This document shows, one piece after another, positions 8,497 to 16,066 of a stretch of DNA of 64,000 nucleotides; positions within the stretch are counted from its first letter, which is position 1, and each line of letters opens with the position of its first letter. The stretch spans positions 396,091 through 460,090 of the forward strand of contig CAWHFO010000044.1 in NCBI GenBank assembly GCA_963828215.1. Direction: 5' to 3'. Position numbers and translations under genes: made by a program. The notes below the pieces were generated by a model. That model worked only from the letters and a program-made list of their open reading frames with translations, made no database searches and was not told the origin of the DNA. This DNA comes from CAVTJL01 sp963828215. GTDB lineage: Bacteria; Pseudomonadota; Alphaproteobacteria; Geminicoccales; Geminicoccaceae.

Positions 8497-9951
8497 TCAG
8501 TCGTAGCCGGGCGGCGGGACGAACGCGCACCATGCCCGCTCCAGGAGCTGGGCGAAGCGGATCGCCCTGAGATCGTGGCCGTGCGGGGCAACGATCTGGA
8601 CGCCGACCGGCAGCCCCTGGGGCGTCGTGCCGTTCGGGGCCACGGTCGAGGGCAGATAGGCGAGGCCCGAATAGCCGGCCCAGAAGAGCTGGGCGGTCGC
8701 CGGCAGGCGCTGGCCGTTGACCTCGACGGTGCGCTCGTGGCGCTGGAGCGCCTGATCGTGCGGGAAGGCGGCCGAGGCCGCGGCCGGGCAGAGCAGCAGA
8801 TCGGTGTCGGCGAAGAAGGCCGCCCAGGCGCGCCGCATCCTGTGCCGCCGCTCGTTCAGCTCCAGCCAGTCCCGGTGGCGCATGGTGTTGGCGCGGGCCG
8901 CCCGCGCCAGATAGCCCCGGTCGTCGGCGGGCAGGCGGCCGGCGAGCTCGACCTGGCTCTCGAAGTCGGCCTCGCCGATCCGGCTCGAGGTGGCCGCGCG
9001 CAGAAGGCCCAAAAAAACCTCCTGGACCTCCTCGGTGTCGAGCGCCGGCCGGGCATGAGGGTCGATCCGACACCCCTGGTGGGTCAGAAAGTCGGCCAGC
9101 GCCTGCAGGCGGTCGGCGACGCCCCGATCGACCTCCGCGACCGGATCGGTCAGCATCACCGCGACCTTGAACTGGTCGAGGCGGTCGCGCGGCTCGGCCG
9201 GCGGGGCGAGCTGCCAGGAGGCGCCGTCCACCTCGTCGGGCCCGGCCATCACGCCCAGCGCGACCTCGAGGTCGAAGGCGCTGCGGGCGAGCGGGCCGAT
9301 GACCGAGATGTCGGTGGGGGAGACCCGGCCGCCCAGGCTGTGGCCCCAGGGCGAGCACATGCCGAAGGTCGGCTTGTGGCCGTAGACGCCGCAATAGTGG
9401 GCCGGATTGCGGATCGATCCGCCGATGTCGCTGCCCGCCTCGAGCCCCGTGAGCCCGGCCGCCAGCGCCGCGGCGGCGCCCCCCGACGATCCGCCCGGCG
9501 ACCGGCCCCGGTCCCAGGGATTGTTCGTCGTTCCGTAGATCGGATTGAAGGTCTGCCAGTCGGCGAGGAGCGTCGGCACGTTGGTCTTGCCGAAGACGAT
9601 GGCGCCCGCCCGCCTGAACCGCTCGACGGCGAGCGCGTCCCGCTCGGCCCGGTGGTCCTGCTGATCCGGCAGCCCCCAGGTCGTGGGCAGGCCGCGGACG
9701 TCGAAGGACTCCTTCACCGTCATCGGCACGCCGTGCAGCGGCCCCAGCTCGGCACCCCGCTCGAGGGCGGCGTCCGCCTGCTCGGCGTCGTAGTAGGCCC
9801 GGTCCTGATCCATGAGGATGACGGCATTCAAGAGAGGGCCGAGCCGCCGGCAGCGCTCGACGTAGAGGTCCAGAAGCTCGACGCAGCCCACCTCGCGCCG
9901 GCGAACGGCTTCGGCCAGTGCCGTCGCGGCACGGAAGGGCAGGGCGGTCAT
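8497..9951 (-). CDS. Amidase (amidase-signature family), 484 aa
   Basis: Ser-Ser-Lys amidohydrolase that cleaves carboxamide bonds. The triad is visible: Lys80 in VPMTVKES, cis-Ser155 in the signature GGSSGGAAAALAAG, and Ser179 in GSDIGGSIRNPA. The length is normal for the family and there is no signal peptide, so it should be cytoplasmic. Substrate cannot be told from sequence. A run of about three 12-nt repeats lies just upstream of the start codon. An A7 run at 9011-9017 sits inside the frame without breaking it. It is first in a two-gene unit with the EI24 protein. Confidence 0.88.
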   Translation of the reverse strand: MTALPFRAATALAEAVRRREVGCVELLDLYVERCRRLGPLLNAVILMDQDRAYYDAEQADAALERGAELGPLHGVPMTVKESFDVRGLPTTWGLPDQQDHRAERDALAVERFRRAGAIVFGKTNVPTLLADWQTFNPIYGTTNNPWDRGRSPGGSSGGAAAALAAGLTGLEAGSDIGGSIRNPAHYCGVYGHKPTFGMCSPWGHSLGGRVSPTDISVIGPLARSAFDLEVALGVMAGPDEVDGASWQLAPPAEPRDRLDQFKVAVMLTDPVAEVDRGVADRLQALADFLTHQGCRIDPHARPALDTEEVQEVFLGLLRAATSSRIGEADFESQVELAGRLPADDRGYLARAARANTMRHRDWLELNERRHRMRRAWAAFFADTDLLLCPAAASAAFPHDQALQRHERTVEVNGQRLPATAQLFWAGYSGLAYLPSTVAPNGTTPQGLPVGVQIVAPHGHDLRAIRFAQLLERAWCAFVPPPGYD

Positions 9952-9963
9952 CGGCGCCTTTCT

Positions 9964-10003
9964 TCGGCCACGGTTTCGGCCAGGGTGTCGGCCAGGGTTT
10001 CGG
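9964..10003 (-). repeat. Short 12-nt tandem repeat upstream of the amidase
   Basis: On the minus strand CCGAAACCCTGG, CCGACACCCTGG, CCGAAACCGTGG and a partial fourth copy run directly into the amidase start. They fall in the expected leader/RBS zone, which otherwise shows only GAAGAAAGG. No function is apparent. Confidence 0.6.
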
Positions 10004-10119
10004 GATGAGACGCACTCTACGCGACGGGCGCCGCCGCGTCACCGATCGTCCCGCCCCTTGGCAGCCGGGCGCCGCGGTGACACCTTCCCGGCCTCCGATC
10101 GACGGCGGGGAGCGGGTAG

Positions 10120-11361
10120 ATGACGGCCGATGCTGGGCGCGGGATCGAGGCGTTCGTGGAGACGAAGCGCCAGGAGGCGGTCCGGTTCCTCGCGGAGCTC
10201 GTCCGGGTTCCCTCCGACAATCCGCCCGGCGACTGCGTCGCCCATGCGGCCCGCGCCGCCGAGCTGCTCGAGGGCATGGGCCTCACCGTCGAGCGCCATC
10301 CCGTGCCGGAGCCGGTGGTCCGGGCGGCGGGCATGGTCGCCGCCACCAACCTCGTCGTCCGCCATCGTTTCGGCCCGGGCCCGGTCGTGGCCCTCAACGC
10401 CCACGGCGACGTCGTGCCGCCGGGCGAGGGCTGGACCCACGATCCCTACGGTGCGGCGATCGAGAAAGGCTGGATGTACGGCCGCGGCGCCGCCGTCTCG
10501 AAGTCCGATTTCGCGACCTACGCCTTTGCGCTCCGTGCCCTGGTGGAGACGGCGGCACCCACGCGCGGCACGGTCGAGCTGCACCTCACCTACGACGAGG
10601 AGGCGGGCGGCGAGATCGGGCCCAAATGGCTGCTCGACCAGGGCATCAGCCGGCCCGACTACGCCATCGCCGCCGGCTTCAGCTACGCCGTCGTCACGGC
10701 GCACAATGGCTGCCTGCATCTCGAGGTCGAGGTGACGGGCCGCTCGGCGCACGCCGCCATGCCCTTCACCGGGATCGACGCGCTCGAGGCGGCGACGGCC
10801 GTGCTGCAGGCCCTCTACGCCGAGCGTCGGAGCTATCCGGAGCGGGTCTCCGCCATCGCCGGCATCGGCTCGCCGCAGCTCACCGTCGGGCTCATCAAGG
10901 GCGGGATCAACACCAACGTCGTGCCCGACCGGGTGACCCTGCGGCTCGATCGCCGCATGATCCCCGAGGAGGACCCGGCGACGGTCGAGGCCCGGTTGCA
11001 GGCGGTCATCGCCGAGGCGGCCGGCCGGGTCGCCGGCGCCCGGGCCGAGGTCCGCCGCATCCTGCTGGCCCGTCCGCTGGTGCCCATCGCCGGCCACGAG
11101 CGGCTCGCCACGGCGCTCACCCGCCATGCCAGCCGGATCATGGGCGAGCCGGTGGGCACGGTCGGCGTGCCCCTCTACACGGACGCCCGCCACTATGCCG
11201 AGGCGGGGGTGCCGATCGTCCTCTACGGCGCCGGCCCCCACACCATCGAGGAGGCCAACGCCCATCGCGCCGACGAGCGCCTGCCCCTCGACGATCTCGT
11301 CCGTGCCACCAAGGTCGTGGCGCTGGCCCTGCACGATATCCTGGAGGGCGCGGAGGCCTGA
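10120..11361 (+). CDS. M20-family metallopeptidase (ArgE/DapE/CPG2-like), 413 aa
   Basis: Di-zinc amidohydrolase of the M20 family, cytoplasmic. Zinc and catalytic residues are placed normally: His95 in NAHGDVVP, Asp130 in GAAVSKSD, Glu160-Glu161 in TYDEEAGGE, and a late His in APMFP-equivalent 'ARHYAEAG'/'GAGPHTIEEAN'. The lid/dimerisation domain contains the conserved 'TGRSAHAAMPFTGIDALEA'. Members include acetylornithine deacetylase, succinyl-DAP desuccinylase and dipeptidases; the sequence does not decide between them. It stands alone, 168 nt from the divergent amidase and 243 nt before ribA. Confidence 0.88.
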   Translation: MTADAGRGIEAFVETKRQEAVRFLAELVRVPSDNPPGDCVAHAARAAELLEGMGLTVERHPVPEPVVRAAGMVAATNLVVRHRFGPGPVVALNAHGDVVPPGEGWTHDPYGAAIEKGWMYGRGAAVSKSDFATYAFALRALVETAAPTRGTVELHLTYDEEAGGEIGPKWLLDQGISRPDYAIAAGFSYAVVTAHNGCLHLEVEVTGRSAHAAMPFTGIDALEAATAVLQALYAERRSYPERVSAIAGIGSPQLTVGLIKGGINTNVVPDRVTLRLDRRMIPEEDPATVEARLQAVIAEAAGRVAGARAEVRRILLARPLVPIAGHERLATALTRHASRIMGEPVGTVGVPLYTDARHYAEAGVPIVLYGAGPHTIEEANAHRADERLPLDDLVRATKVVALALHDILEGAEA

Positions 11362-11604
11362 TCGGGTCGAGGCTGGGCGGCGCCGCCCATGCGTCGCCCG
11401 GCCGCAGCCCCCTGTCCCCTGCCTGCGCCTTGAAGGTCCCGGGATCATCGCCTTGTGATGTGTCCCCGCCGGGCCTGTCGCCTTAGGTCTATCGGCGAGT
11501 TCCGGAGGGGAATGCGAAGCACGCCGGGGAACCGCCGAGGGGCAGCGGCCGTATAGCAAGCGGCCGCCGTCGGGCGAGCGGAAGACAAGCAGGTCGGATG
11601 GATC
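11362..11604 (+). promoter_or_regulatory. Structured GC-rich leader upstream of ribA
   Basis: A 243-nt gap with no gene. From about 11490 it has a purine-rich, hairpin-prone stretch (for example CGGCCG ... CGGCCG around 11541-11565, and GGAGGGGAATGCGAAGCACGCCGGGGAACC) running to the ribA start. It does not show the conserved FMN (RFN) riboswitch boxes, so I do not call a known riboswitch. It may hold the ribA promoter and an RNA element. Confidence 0.3.
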
Positions 11605-12768
11605 ATGATTGACCAACAGGACGTCGGGGATCGGTGGAGCACCGTGCGTGTCGCTGCCGCCCGTGCAGCGCTCCGCAGCCGTGCTCCGTGCCGCATCCGC
11701 GATGCCGTCGGCACCATCCGGGCCTTCCCCATCGACGGCCTCGCCGAGGGCTCCGCCCTTCTGCGCTCGCCGGCCGCCCGGCTGGTGCTGACCGGCAGCC
11801 GGGCCCAGACGCTGGGCCTCGCGGTGCCGGCGAGCGGTTGCGTCGCCCTGCCGATCACCGGGGCGACGGCTCCCCGGTCGATCCTGTCGCTGGCCCGGGT
11901 GGGCAACGACGCCCGCAACGCCTTTGCCGCGGGCGTGACGGTCGAGCACGCCCGCGAGGCCGAGCGCGCCGGCATCGAGCTCGCCAAGCTGGCCGGGCTG
12001 CTCCCGCTCCTGCTGAGCCTGCCGGCGGGCGAGGAGGCGGGCGGCGACGAGCCCGTGCTCGAGGCCGCCGAGGTTTTCGCCGAGCGCGAGCGCGAGATCC
12101 GGAGCCTGCGGCCGGTCGTCGAGACCCGCCTGCCGATCGCCGCCACGGAGCATGGCCGCATGGTCGTCTTCCGGGGCGACGGCGGCGGGCCCGAGCAGGT
12201 GGCGCTCCTGGTCGGCGATCCGGGGGCCGAGGCGGCGCCGCTCTGCCGGCTGCACTCGGAATGCATGACCGGCGACCTCTTCGGCTCGATGCGCTGCGAC
12301 TGCGGCGAGCAGCTCGACGGGGCCTTGCGGCTCATGGCCGAGGCGGGGTCGGGCGTTCTCCTCTATCTGCGGCAGGAGGGCCGCGGCATCGGCCTCGTCA
12401 ACAAGATCCGCGCCTATCGGCTCCAGGATCAGGGCTTCGACACGGTCGATGCCAACACCCATCTGGGCTTCCAGCCCGACGAGCGCGACTTCGGCATCGC
12501 CGCCCGGATGCTCCAGGAGCTCGGCCTCCGGCGCATCCGCCTGCTGACCAACAACCCGGAAAAGCTCGTGGCGCTGCAACGGCACGGCATCCGGGTCGAC
12601 GAGCGGGTACCGCTGAGCTTCGCCGCCAATCGCCACAATCGCGCCTATCTCGAGACCAAGGCCAAGCGGAGCGGCCACCTGCTGCGCGTCATCCCCGGCG
12701 GGCGGGGCTCGCGTTCGCCGCTTCGGCTCTCGGGTGACGATCCGGCCAGCGAGGCCGGCGGCGCCTGA
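11605..12768 (+). CDS. ribA: GTP cyclohydrolase II with N-terminal extension, 387 aa
   Basis: Converts GTP to the diaminopyrimidine precursor of riboflavin, releasing formate. The C-terminal ~200 residues are a clear RibA: zinc cysteines C220, C231 and C233 in HSECMTGDLFGSMRCDCG, the GTP-binding RQEGRGIGLVNKIRAY, and LTNNPEK. The N-terminal ~190 residues (for example SRAQTLGLAVPASGCVALPI) may be a worn-down DHBP-synthase (RibB) domain, but I do not see its catalytic acidic and His residues, so it is unlikely to make DHBP. The gene converges on a putative pterin-modifying operon, which fits a GTP-derived supply role, although plain flavin synthesis is the simpler reading. Confidence 0.88.
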   Translation: MIDQQDVGDRWSTVRVAAARAALRSRAPCRIRDAVGTIRAFPIDGLAEGSALLRSPAARLVLTGSRAQTLGLAVPASGCVALPITGATAPRSILSLARVGNDARNAFAAGVTVEHAREAERAGIELAKLAGLLPLLLSLPAGEEAGGDEPVLEAAEVFAEREREIRSLRPVVETRLPIAATEHGRMVVFRGDGGGPEQVALLVGDPGAEAAPLCRLHSECMTGDLFGSMRCDCGEQLDGALRLMAEAGSGVLLYLRQEGRGIGLVNKIRAYRLQDQGFDTVDANTHLGFQPDERDFGIAARMLQELGLRRIRLLTNNPEKLVALQRHGIRVDERVPLSFAANRHNRAYLETKAKRSGHLLRVIPGGRGSRSPLRLSGDDPASEAGGA

Positions 12769-12803
12769 CCGATCCGGTCGGCAGGGGCCGCCCGCCGCGA
12801 AGA

Positions 12804-13601
12804 TCAGGCGGGCAGGTACAGAAAATCCTGGTGGCCCACCAGGGCGCCGCTCTGCCCGGCGCGGGCCGAGGCCAGCCGATCGGCGCGCCAGGCCTCGATT
12901 TTCTGCCGCTCGCCCGGAGACGTCTTCAGCGCGGCCAGGGCCCAGCCCTCGATCAGCGCCATCTGGAGCGCGGCCTCGGCGGGCCCGAGACGCCAGTCGC
13001 TCCGGCTGGCGCGGCGCTCGCCGGCCGTGGCCTCGAGCAGGACCGCCAGGCTGTCGACGGCATCGGGGCCGAGCGCCGGCCCCAGCCCCTTGTCCTGCCG
13101 CTGGTGACGGTTCACGAGCGCGATGATCTCGGCGTCATTCGGATGCGGCGGGTCGAGCTCGACGCGACCGTCATAGGTGAGGGCGACCAGGAGCGCCGCA
13201 CCGGCCTCGAGCGTCGCCGTCAGGAGGCGCCGGAGCCAGGCCAGCGAGCAGAGGTCGAGGAGCGCCGAGGCGGTGACCAGATGGACGGGCGGGCCGAGCA
13301 CCGCCTCGATCTCGGTTCCGAGATCGGCCTCCACATAGCGGCAGTCCGCCCCGGGCTCGATGAGCGCCGTCCCGGCGGCGATCAGCGCCGGATCCTTCTC
13401 GACGAGGCGCCAGCTTTGCGGGGCCGGCAGCCGCGGGGCCAGCCAGCGCCGATTGGCGCCCGTGCCGCTGCCGAGATCGACGATGGCGAGCGGCCCGCGA
13501 CGCGCCGCCCAGGCCTCGAGGTGCTGGGCCAGGGCTCCGTCACGGGCCCGGGCGTCCACCGGCTCGCGCAGGGCCAGCCACTCGGCGGGGAAGCCGCTCA
13601 T
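12804..13601 (-). CDS. Class I SAM-dependent methyltransferase, 265 aa
   Basis: Rossmann-fold methyltransferase: motif I is VDLGSGTGANRRWLAP (about 41-56), followed by the acidic ribose-binding 'RLVEKDPAL' and 'YVEADLGTEIE'. Substrate is unknown. It is the last gene of a five-gene operon; its ATG overlaps the stop of the glycosyltransferase (ATGA, 4 nt). Position after a PTPS homologue and a GT4 enzyme suggests that it methylates a pterin, a pterin glycoside or its sugar. That is inference from context only. Confidence 0.8.
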   Translation of the reverse strand: MSGFPAEWLALREPVDARARDGALAQHLEAWAARRGPLAIVDLGSGTGANRRWLAPRLPAPQSWRLVEKDPALIAAGTALIEPGADCRYVEADLGTEIEAVLGPPVHLVTASALLDLCSLAWLRRLLTATLEAGAALLVALTYDGRVELDPPHPNDAEIIALVNRHQRQDKGLGPALGPDAVDSLAVLLEATAGERRASRSDWRLGPAEAALQMALIEGWALAALKTSPGERQKIEAWRADRLASARAGQSGALVGHQDFLYLPA

Positions 13602-14656
13602 GCCGCCGCGCGCAGAAGCAGGGCCTCGGCCGAGGCGGCGGTCTCCGTCCAGGTCGGCAGGGCGCTCCGAGCCCGCGCAGCGCCGGCCCGGAGGCGGTCC
13701 AGGAGGCGCTGATCGCCCAGGACGGCCGCCAGCGCCTCGGGGAGCGCATCGGGGCGCTCCGGGGGCACCAGGAGGGCGGCCCCGGGGTCGAGCCAGTCGG
13801 CGACGGCGCCGCCGGCCACGGCGACGATCGGCAGGCCGCGCGCCAGCGCCTCGGCCAACGCCATGCCGAAGCCCTCGTAGGCCGAGGCCGAGACCATCAG
13901 GTCGGTCGCGTCGTAAAGGTCGGCCAGCTCCCGGGCGTCGACCTCGCCGGCGAGGCTCACCCGATCCGCGAGCCCGCGCGCGGCGATCGTCGCCCGAAGC
14001 GATGCGGCCTCCGCGGGCGCCCGATCGGGGCTGCCGACGATCGTGAGGCGCCAGGGCAGGTCGGCCAGCCCCGCGAGCGCCTCGACGAGCGCCGGAAAGC
14101 CTTTGCGCGGGACGATCGAGCCCACCGCCAGGAGTTTCACGACTCCCCCAGCCGAGCCCCGGGCCAGCGGTGCCGGATCCGTGCCCGGCAACGCCACCTC
14201 GATGCGCGAAGGCGGCACGGCGAATGCGTCGACCAAGCTGCGGCGGGTCGCGCCGGAGGTCACCAGGACGGCCCGGGCGGCCGCCAGCGCCCGCCGCTCG
14301 CTCCCGATCAGCTCTGCTGCGCGTGCGCGATCGAGCCCCGTCTCGTAGCCCAGCGGATGATGGACGAGGGCGACGAGGCGGAGGCGCTCGGCATGGCGCC
14401 GGGCAATCTCGGGCATCGCGCCGAAGGCCAGCCCGTCGGCCAGGACGAGCGCGCCCTCGGGGAGGGCGGCATAGCGCGCATCGGCGTCGTCCAGCGCCGC
14501 GCCGCTCGGCGCCGGGAAACTCGAATCGAGCCCGAGCCGGCCGACGGTCCAGCCCCGCTCCCGCAGGCCCGACGTCAGCCGTCTGTCATAGAGGTAGCCG
14601 CCGGTCCGCTGATCGGGCTCGCCCGGGATCGCGAAGACGAGGCGGCGGTCGGTCAA
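13598..14656 (-). CDS. GT4-family glycosyltransferase, 352 aa
   Basis: Retaining GT-B glycosyltransferase. The C-terminal nucleotide-sugar domain has 'LLAVGSIVPRKGFPALVEAL' and the EX7E-type segment SASAYEGFGMALAEALARG, both typical of family GT4. There is no signal peptide. Its ATG overlaps the stop of the PTPS homologue and its stop overlaps the methyltransferase start, so translation is coupled on both sides. Acceptor and donor are unknown; a pterin acceptor is the most economical guess from the neighbours. Confidence 0.82.
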   Translation of the reverse strand: MTDRRLVFAIPGEPDQRTGGYLYDRRLTSGLRERGWTVGRLGLDSSFPAPSGAALDDADARYAALPEGALVLADGLAFGAMPEIARRHAERLRLVALVHHPLGYETGLDRARAAELIGSERRALAAARAVLVTSGATRRSLVDAFAVPPSRIEVALPGTDPAPLARGSAGGVVKLLAVGSIVPRKGFPALVEALAGLADLPWRLTIVGSPDRAPAEAASLRATIAARGLADRVSLAGEVDARELADLYDATDLMVSASAYEGFGMALAEALARGLPIVAVAGGAVADWLDPGAALLVPPERPDALPEALAAVLGDQRLLDRLRAGAARARSALPTWTETAASAEALLLRAAA

Positions 14657-15054
14657 CCGAGCTCTCCCTCGTAGCCGGCCCAGGCGACGTGGCTCTCGCC
14701 GATGTCGACCTTGATGGAGCTGAGGCCTTCCGCACCGGGCCCGAGCCGACCCGTGCCGATGGCCGCCCGCATCCGCTCGAACACCCAGCGAGCCAGAAAT
14801 TCAGTCGTCGTATTCTGGGCCTCGAACATCGGCAGCTCGTCGAGGTTGCGATAGTTGATCTCGCCCAAGGTCGCCTTTAAAACTTCCAAGGCACGGCCGA
14901 TGTCAACAACAATATTCGCGGCCGTCAGCTCCGGCCGGCGGAACTCGACGTCGACGACGAAGGTGGCGCCGTGCAGCCGCTGGGCCGGGCCGAACAGCTC
15001 GCCTTCGAAGCTGTGGGCGACCATCACGTGGTCGCGCACCCTCACCGTATACAT
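14653..15054 (-). CDS. Divergent PTPS/QueD-family protein, 133 aa
   Basis: Homologue of 6-pyruvoyl-tetrahydropterin / 6-carboxytetrahydropterin synthase (T-fold). The N-terminal strand MYTVRVRDHVMVAHSF, the fold-conserved LHGATFVVDVEF, 'VVDIGRALEVLK', 'NYRNLDELP' and 'NTTTEFLARWVFE' match the family layout. The catalytic Cys and the second His of the normal C-x3-HGH zinc site are missing (AQRLHGAT). It is therefore not a standard QueD and may do different chemistry or bind pterins. The ATG at 15054 has GGAGG 7 nt upstream; the longer open frame upstream is not coding. Stop overlaps the GT4 start by 4 nt. Confidence 0.8.
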   Translation of the reverse strand: MYTVRVRDHVMVAHSFEGELFGPAQRLHGATFVVDVEFRRPELTAANIVVDIGRALEVLKATLGEINYRNLDELPMFEAQNTTTEFLARWVFERMRAAIGTGRLGPGAEGLSSIKVDIGESHVAWAGYEGELG

Positions 15055-15079
15055 GGCCTTCCTCCTGCGGCTCGCTCGC

Positions 15080-16066
15080 TCAGTCGTAGCGGACGCGATG
15101 GCATAGCACGGCGCTGCCCGCGTCCAGGATATGCGGCATCGCGGCCGGCAGATCGGCAAATCGGCTTTCCCCGCTGAAGAGCGCGTCGAGCACGGGGTCG
15201 GCCAGCAGGTCCATGACCTTGGCGAGGCGCCGCGCGTGCGACCAGCGGGCGCGGCGGCGCTCGGCGACGGCCCCGACCTGCGAGGCGACGAGCTTGAGGC
15301 GGCGGCTGTGGAAGGCTTCGCCCAGCGGCAGGGCCGGCCGGGCGTCGCCGTACCAGCCGAGCGCCAGCACCGTCGCCTCGAAGCCGGCCAGTTCCAGGCA
15401 CCGGGCCAGCGCCGCGGCGCTGCCGCTGGCCTCGACCACGAGGTCCGCCTCGCCGGGAGCCGCCTCGGGCGGGGCGAAGCCGACGCCCAGCCGTCGGGCC
15501 AGCGCCGCCCGTCCGGGCTCGATGTCGACCAGGGTGACCTCCGCGCCGGGGATCCGGCCCGCGAGCCGGGCCACCAGGGCGCCCACGACGCCGGCCCCGA
15601 CCACGACGACCCGGTCGCCAGGCAGCACGCCGGCGTCCCAGACGGCATTGAGGGCCGTCTCGAGATTGGCGGCCAGGACGGCCCGCTCGGGCGGCACCCC
15701 CTCGGGGACGGGCGTCACCATCGCGGCCGGCACCAGGTAGGCCGTCTGGTGAGGATGGAGACAGAAGACCACCCGGCCGAGCAGCTCGGTCGGGCCCTGC
15801 TCCACGCGCCCGACGGCGGCATAGCCGTACTTGACGGGGAACGGAAACTCGCCCGCCTGGAAGGGGCAGCGCATCGCCTGCCATTGGCTGGCCGGAATGC
15901 GACCGCCGGCGACCAGGGCTTCCGTGCCCCGGCTGACGGCGGACCAGAGCGTCCGGACCAGCACCAGGCCCTCGGCCGGTGCCGCCAGCGGCTCCTCGCG
16001 GATCTCGCCCCGCCCGGGCGCCGTCGCCCAGTAGGCCGACGCGGTCGTCGTGCCGGCCCGGGTCAT
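15080..16066 (-). CDS. MDR-family (zinc-dehydrogenase-like) oxidoreductase, 328 aa
   Basis: Medium-chain dehydrogenase/reductase fold with the NAD(P)-binding VVVVGAGVVGALVARLAG (about 152-169) and 'VTLVDIEPGRAALARRLG'. The catalytic-zinc Cys normally found near residue 40 (CGTD-type) is replaced by SRGTE, and the structural-zinc cysteine cluster is absent, so it is probably zinc-independent. Such proteins include BchC-like dehydrogenases. It overlaps the cyclase stop by 4 nt (ATGA) and is followed 25 nt later by the PTPS homologue. Context suggests reduction or oxidation of a side chain in the same pathway. Confidence 0.8.
   Translation of the reverse strand: MTRAGTTTASAYWATAPGRGEIREEPLAAPAEGLVLVRTLWSAVSRGTEALVAGGRIPASQWQAMRCPFQAGEFPFPVKYGYAAVGRVEQGPTELLGRVVFCLHPHQTAYLVPAAMVTPVPEGVPPERAVLAANLETALNAVWDAGVLPGDRVVVVGAGVVGALVARLAGRIPGAEVTLVDIEPGRAALARRLGVGFAPPEAAPGEADLVVEASGSAAALARCLELAGFEATVLALGWYGDARPALPLGEAFHSRRLKLVASQVGAVAERRRARWSHARRLAKVMDLLADPVLDALFSGESRFADLPAAMPHILDAGSAVLCHRVRYD

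Noticed and set aside
9964..10003. Small upstream coding frame of repeats (ETLADTLAETVAEE)
   Set aside because: It ends just at the amidase start but has an in-frame TAG directly upstream and no start codon.
11490..11600. Cobalamin, FMN or glycine riboswitch upstream of ribA
   Set aside because: Some short matches (GCCGAGGGGCAG) but the diagnostic boxes of those classes are not present in order.
10039..12678. 879-codon minus-strand frame across M20 and ribA
   Set aside because: Antisense shadow of two genes with intact catalytic motifs on the plus strand.
14653..15648. Longer 331-codon frame containing the PTPS homologue
   Set aside because: The upstream two thirds are antisense-like shadow over the MDR gene; GGAGG and homology fix the start at 15054.
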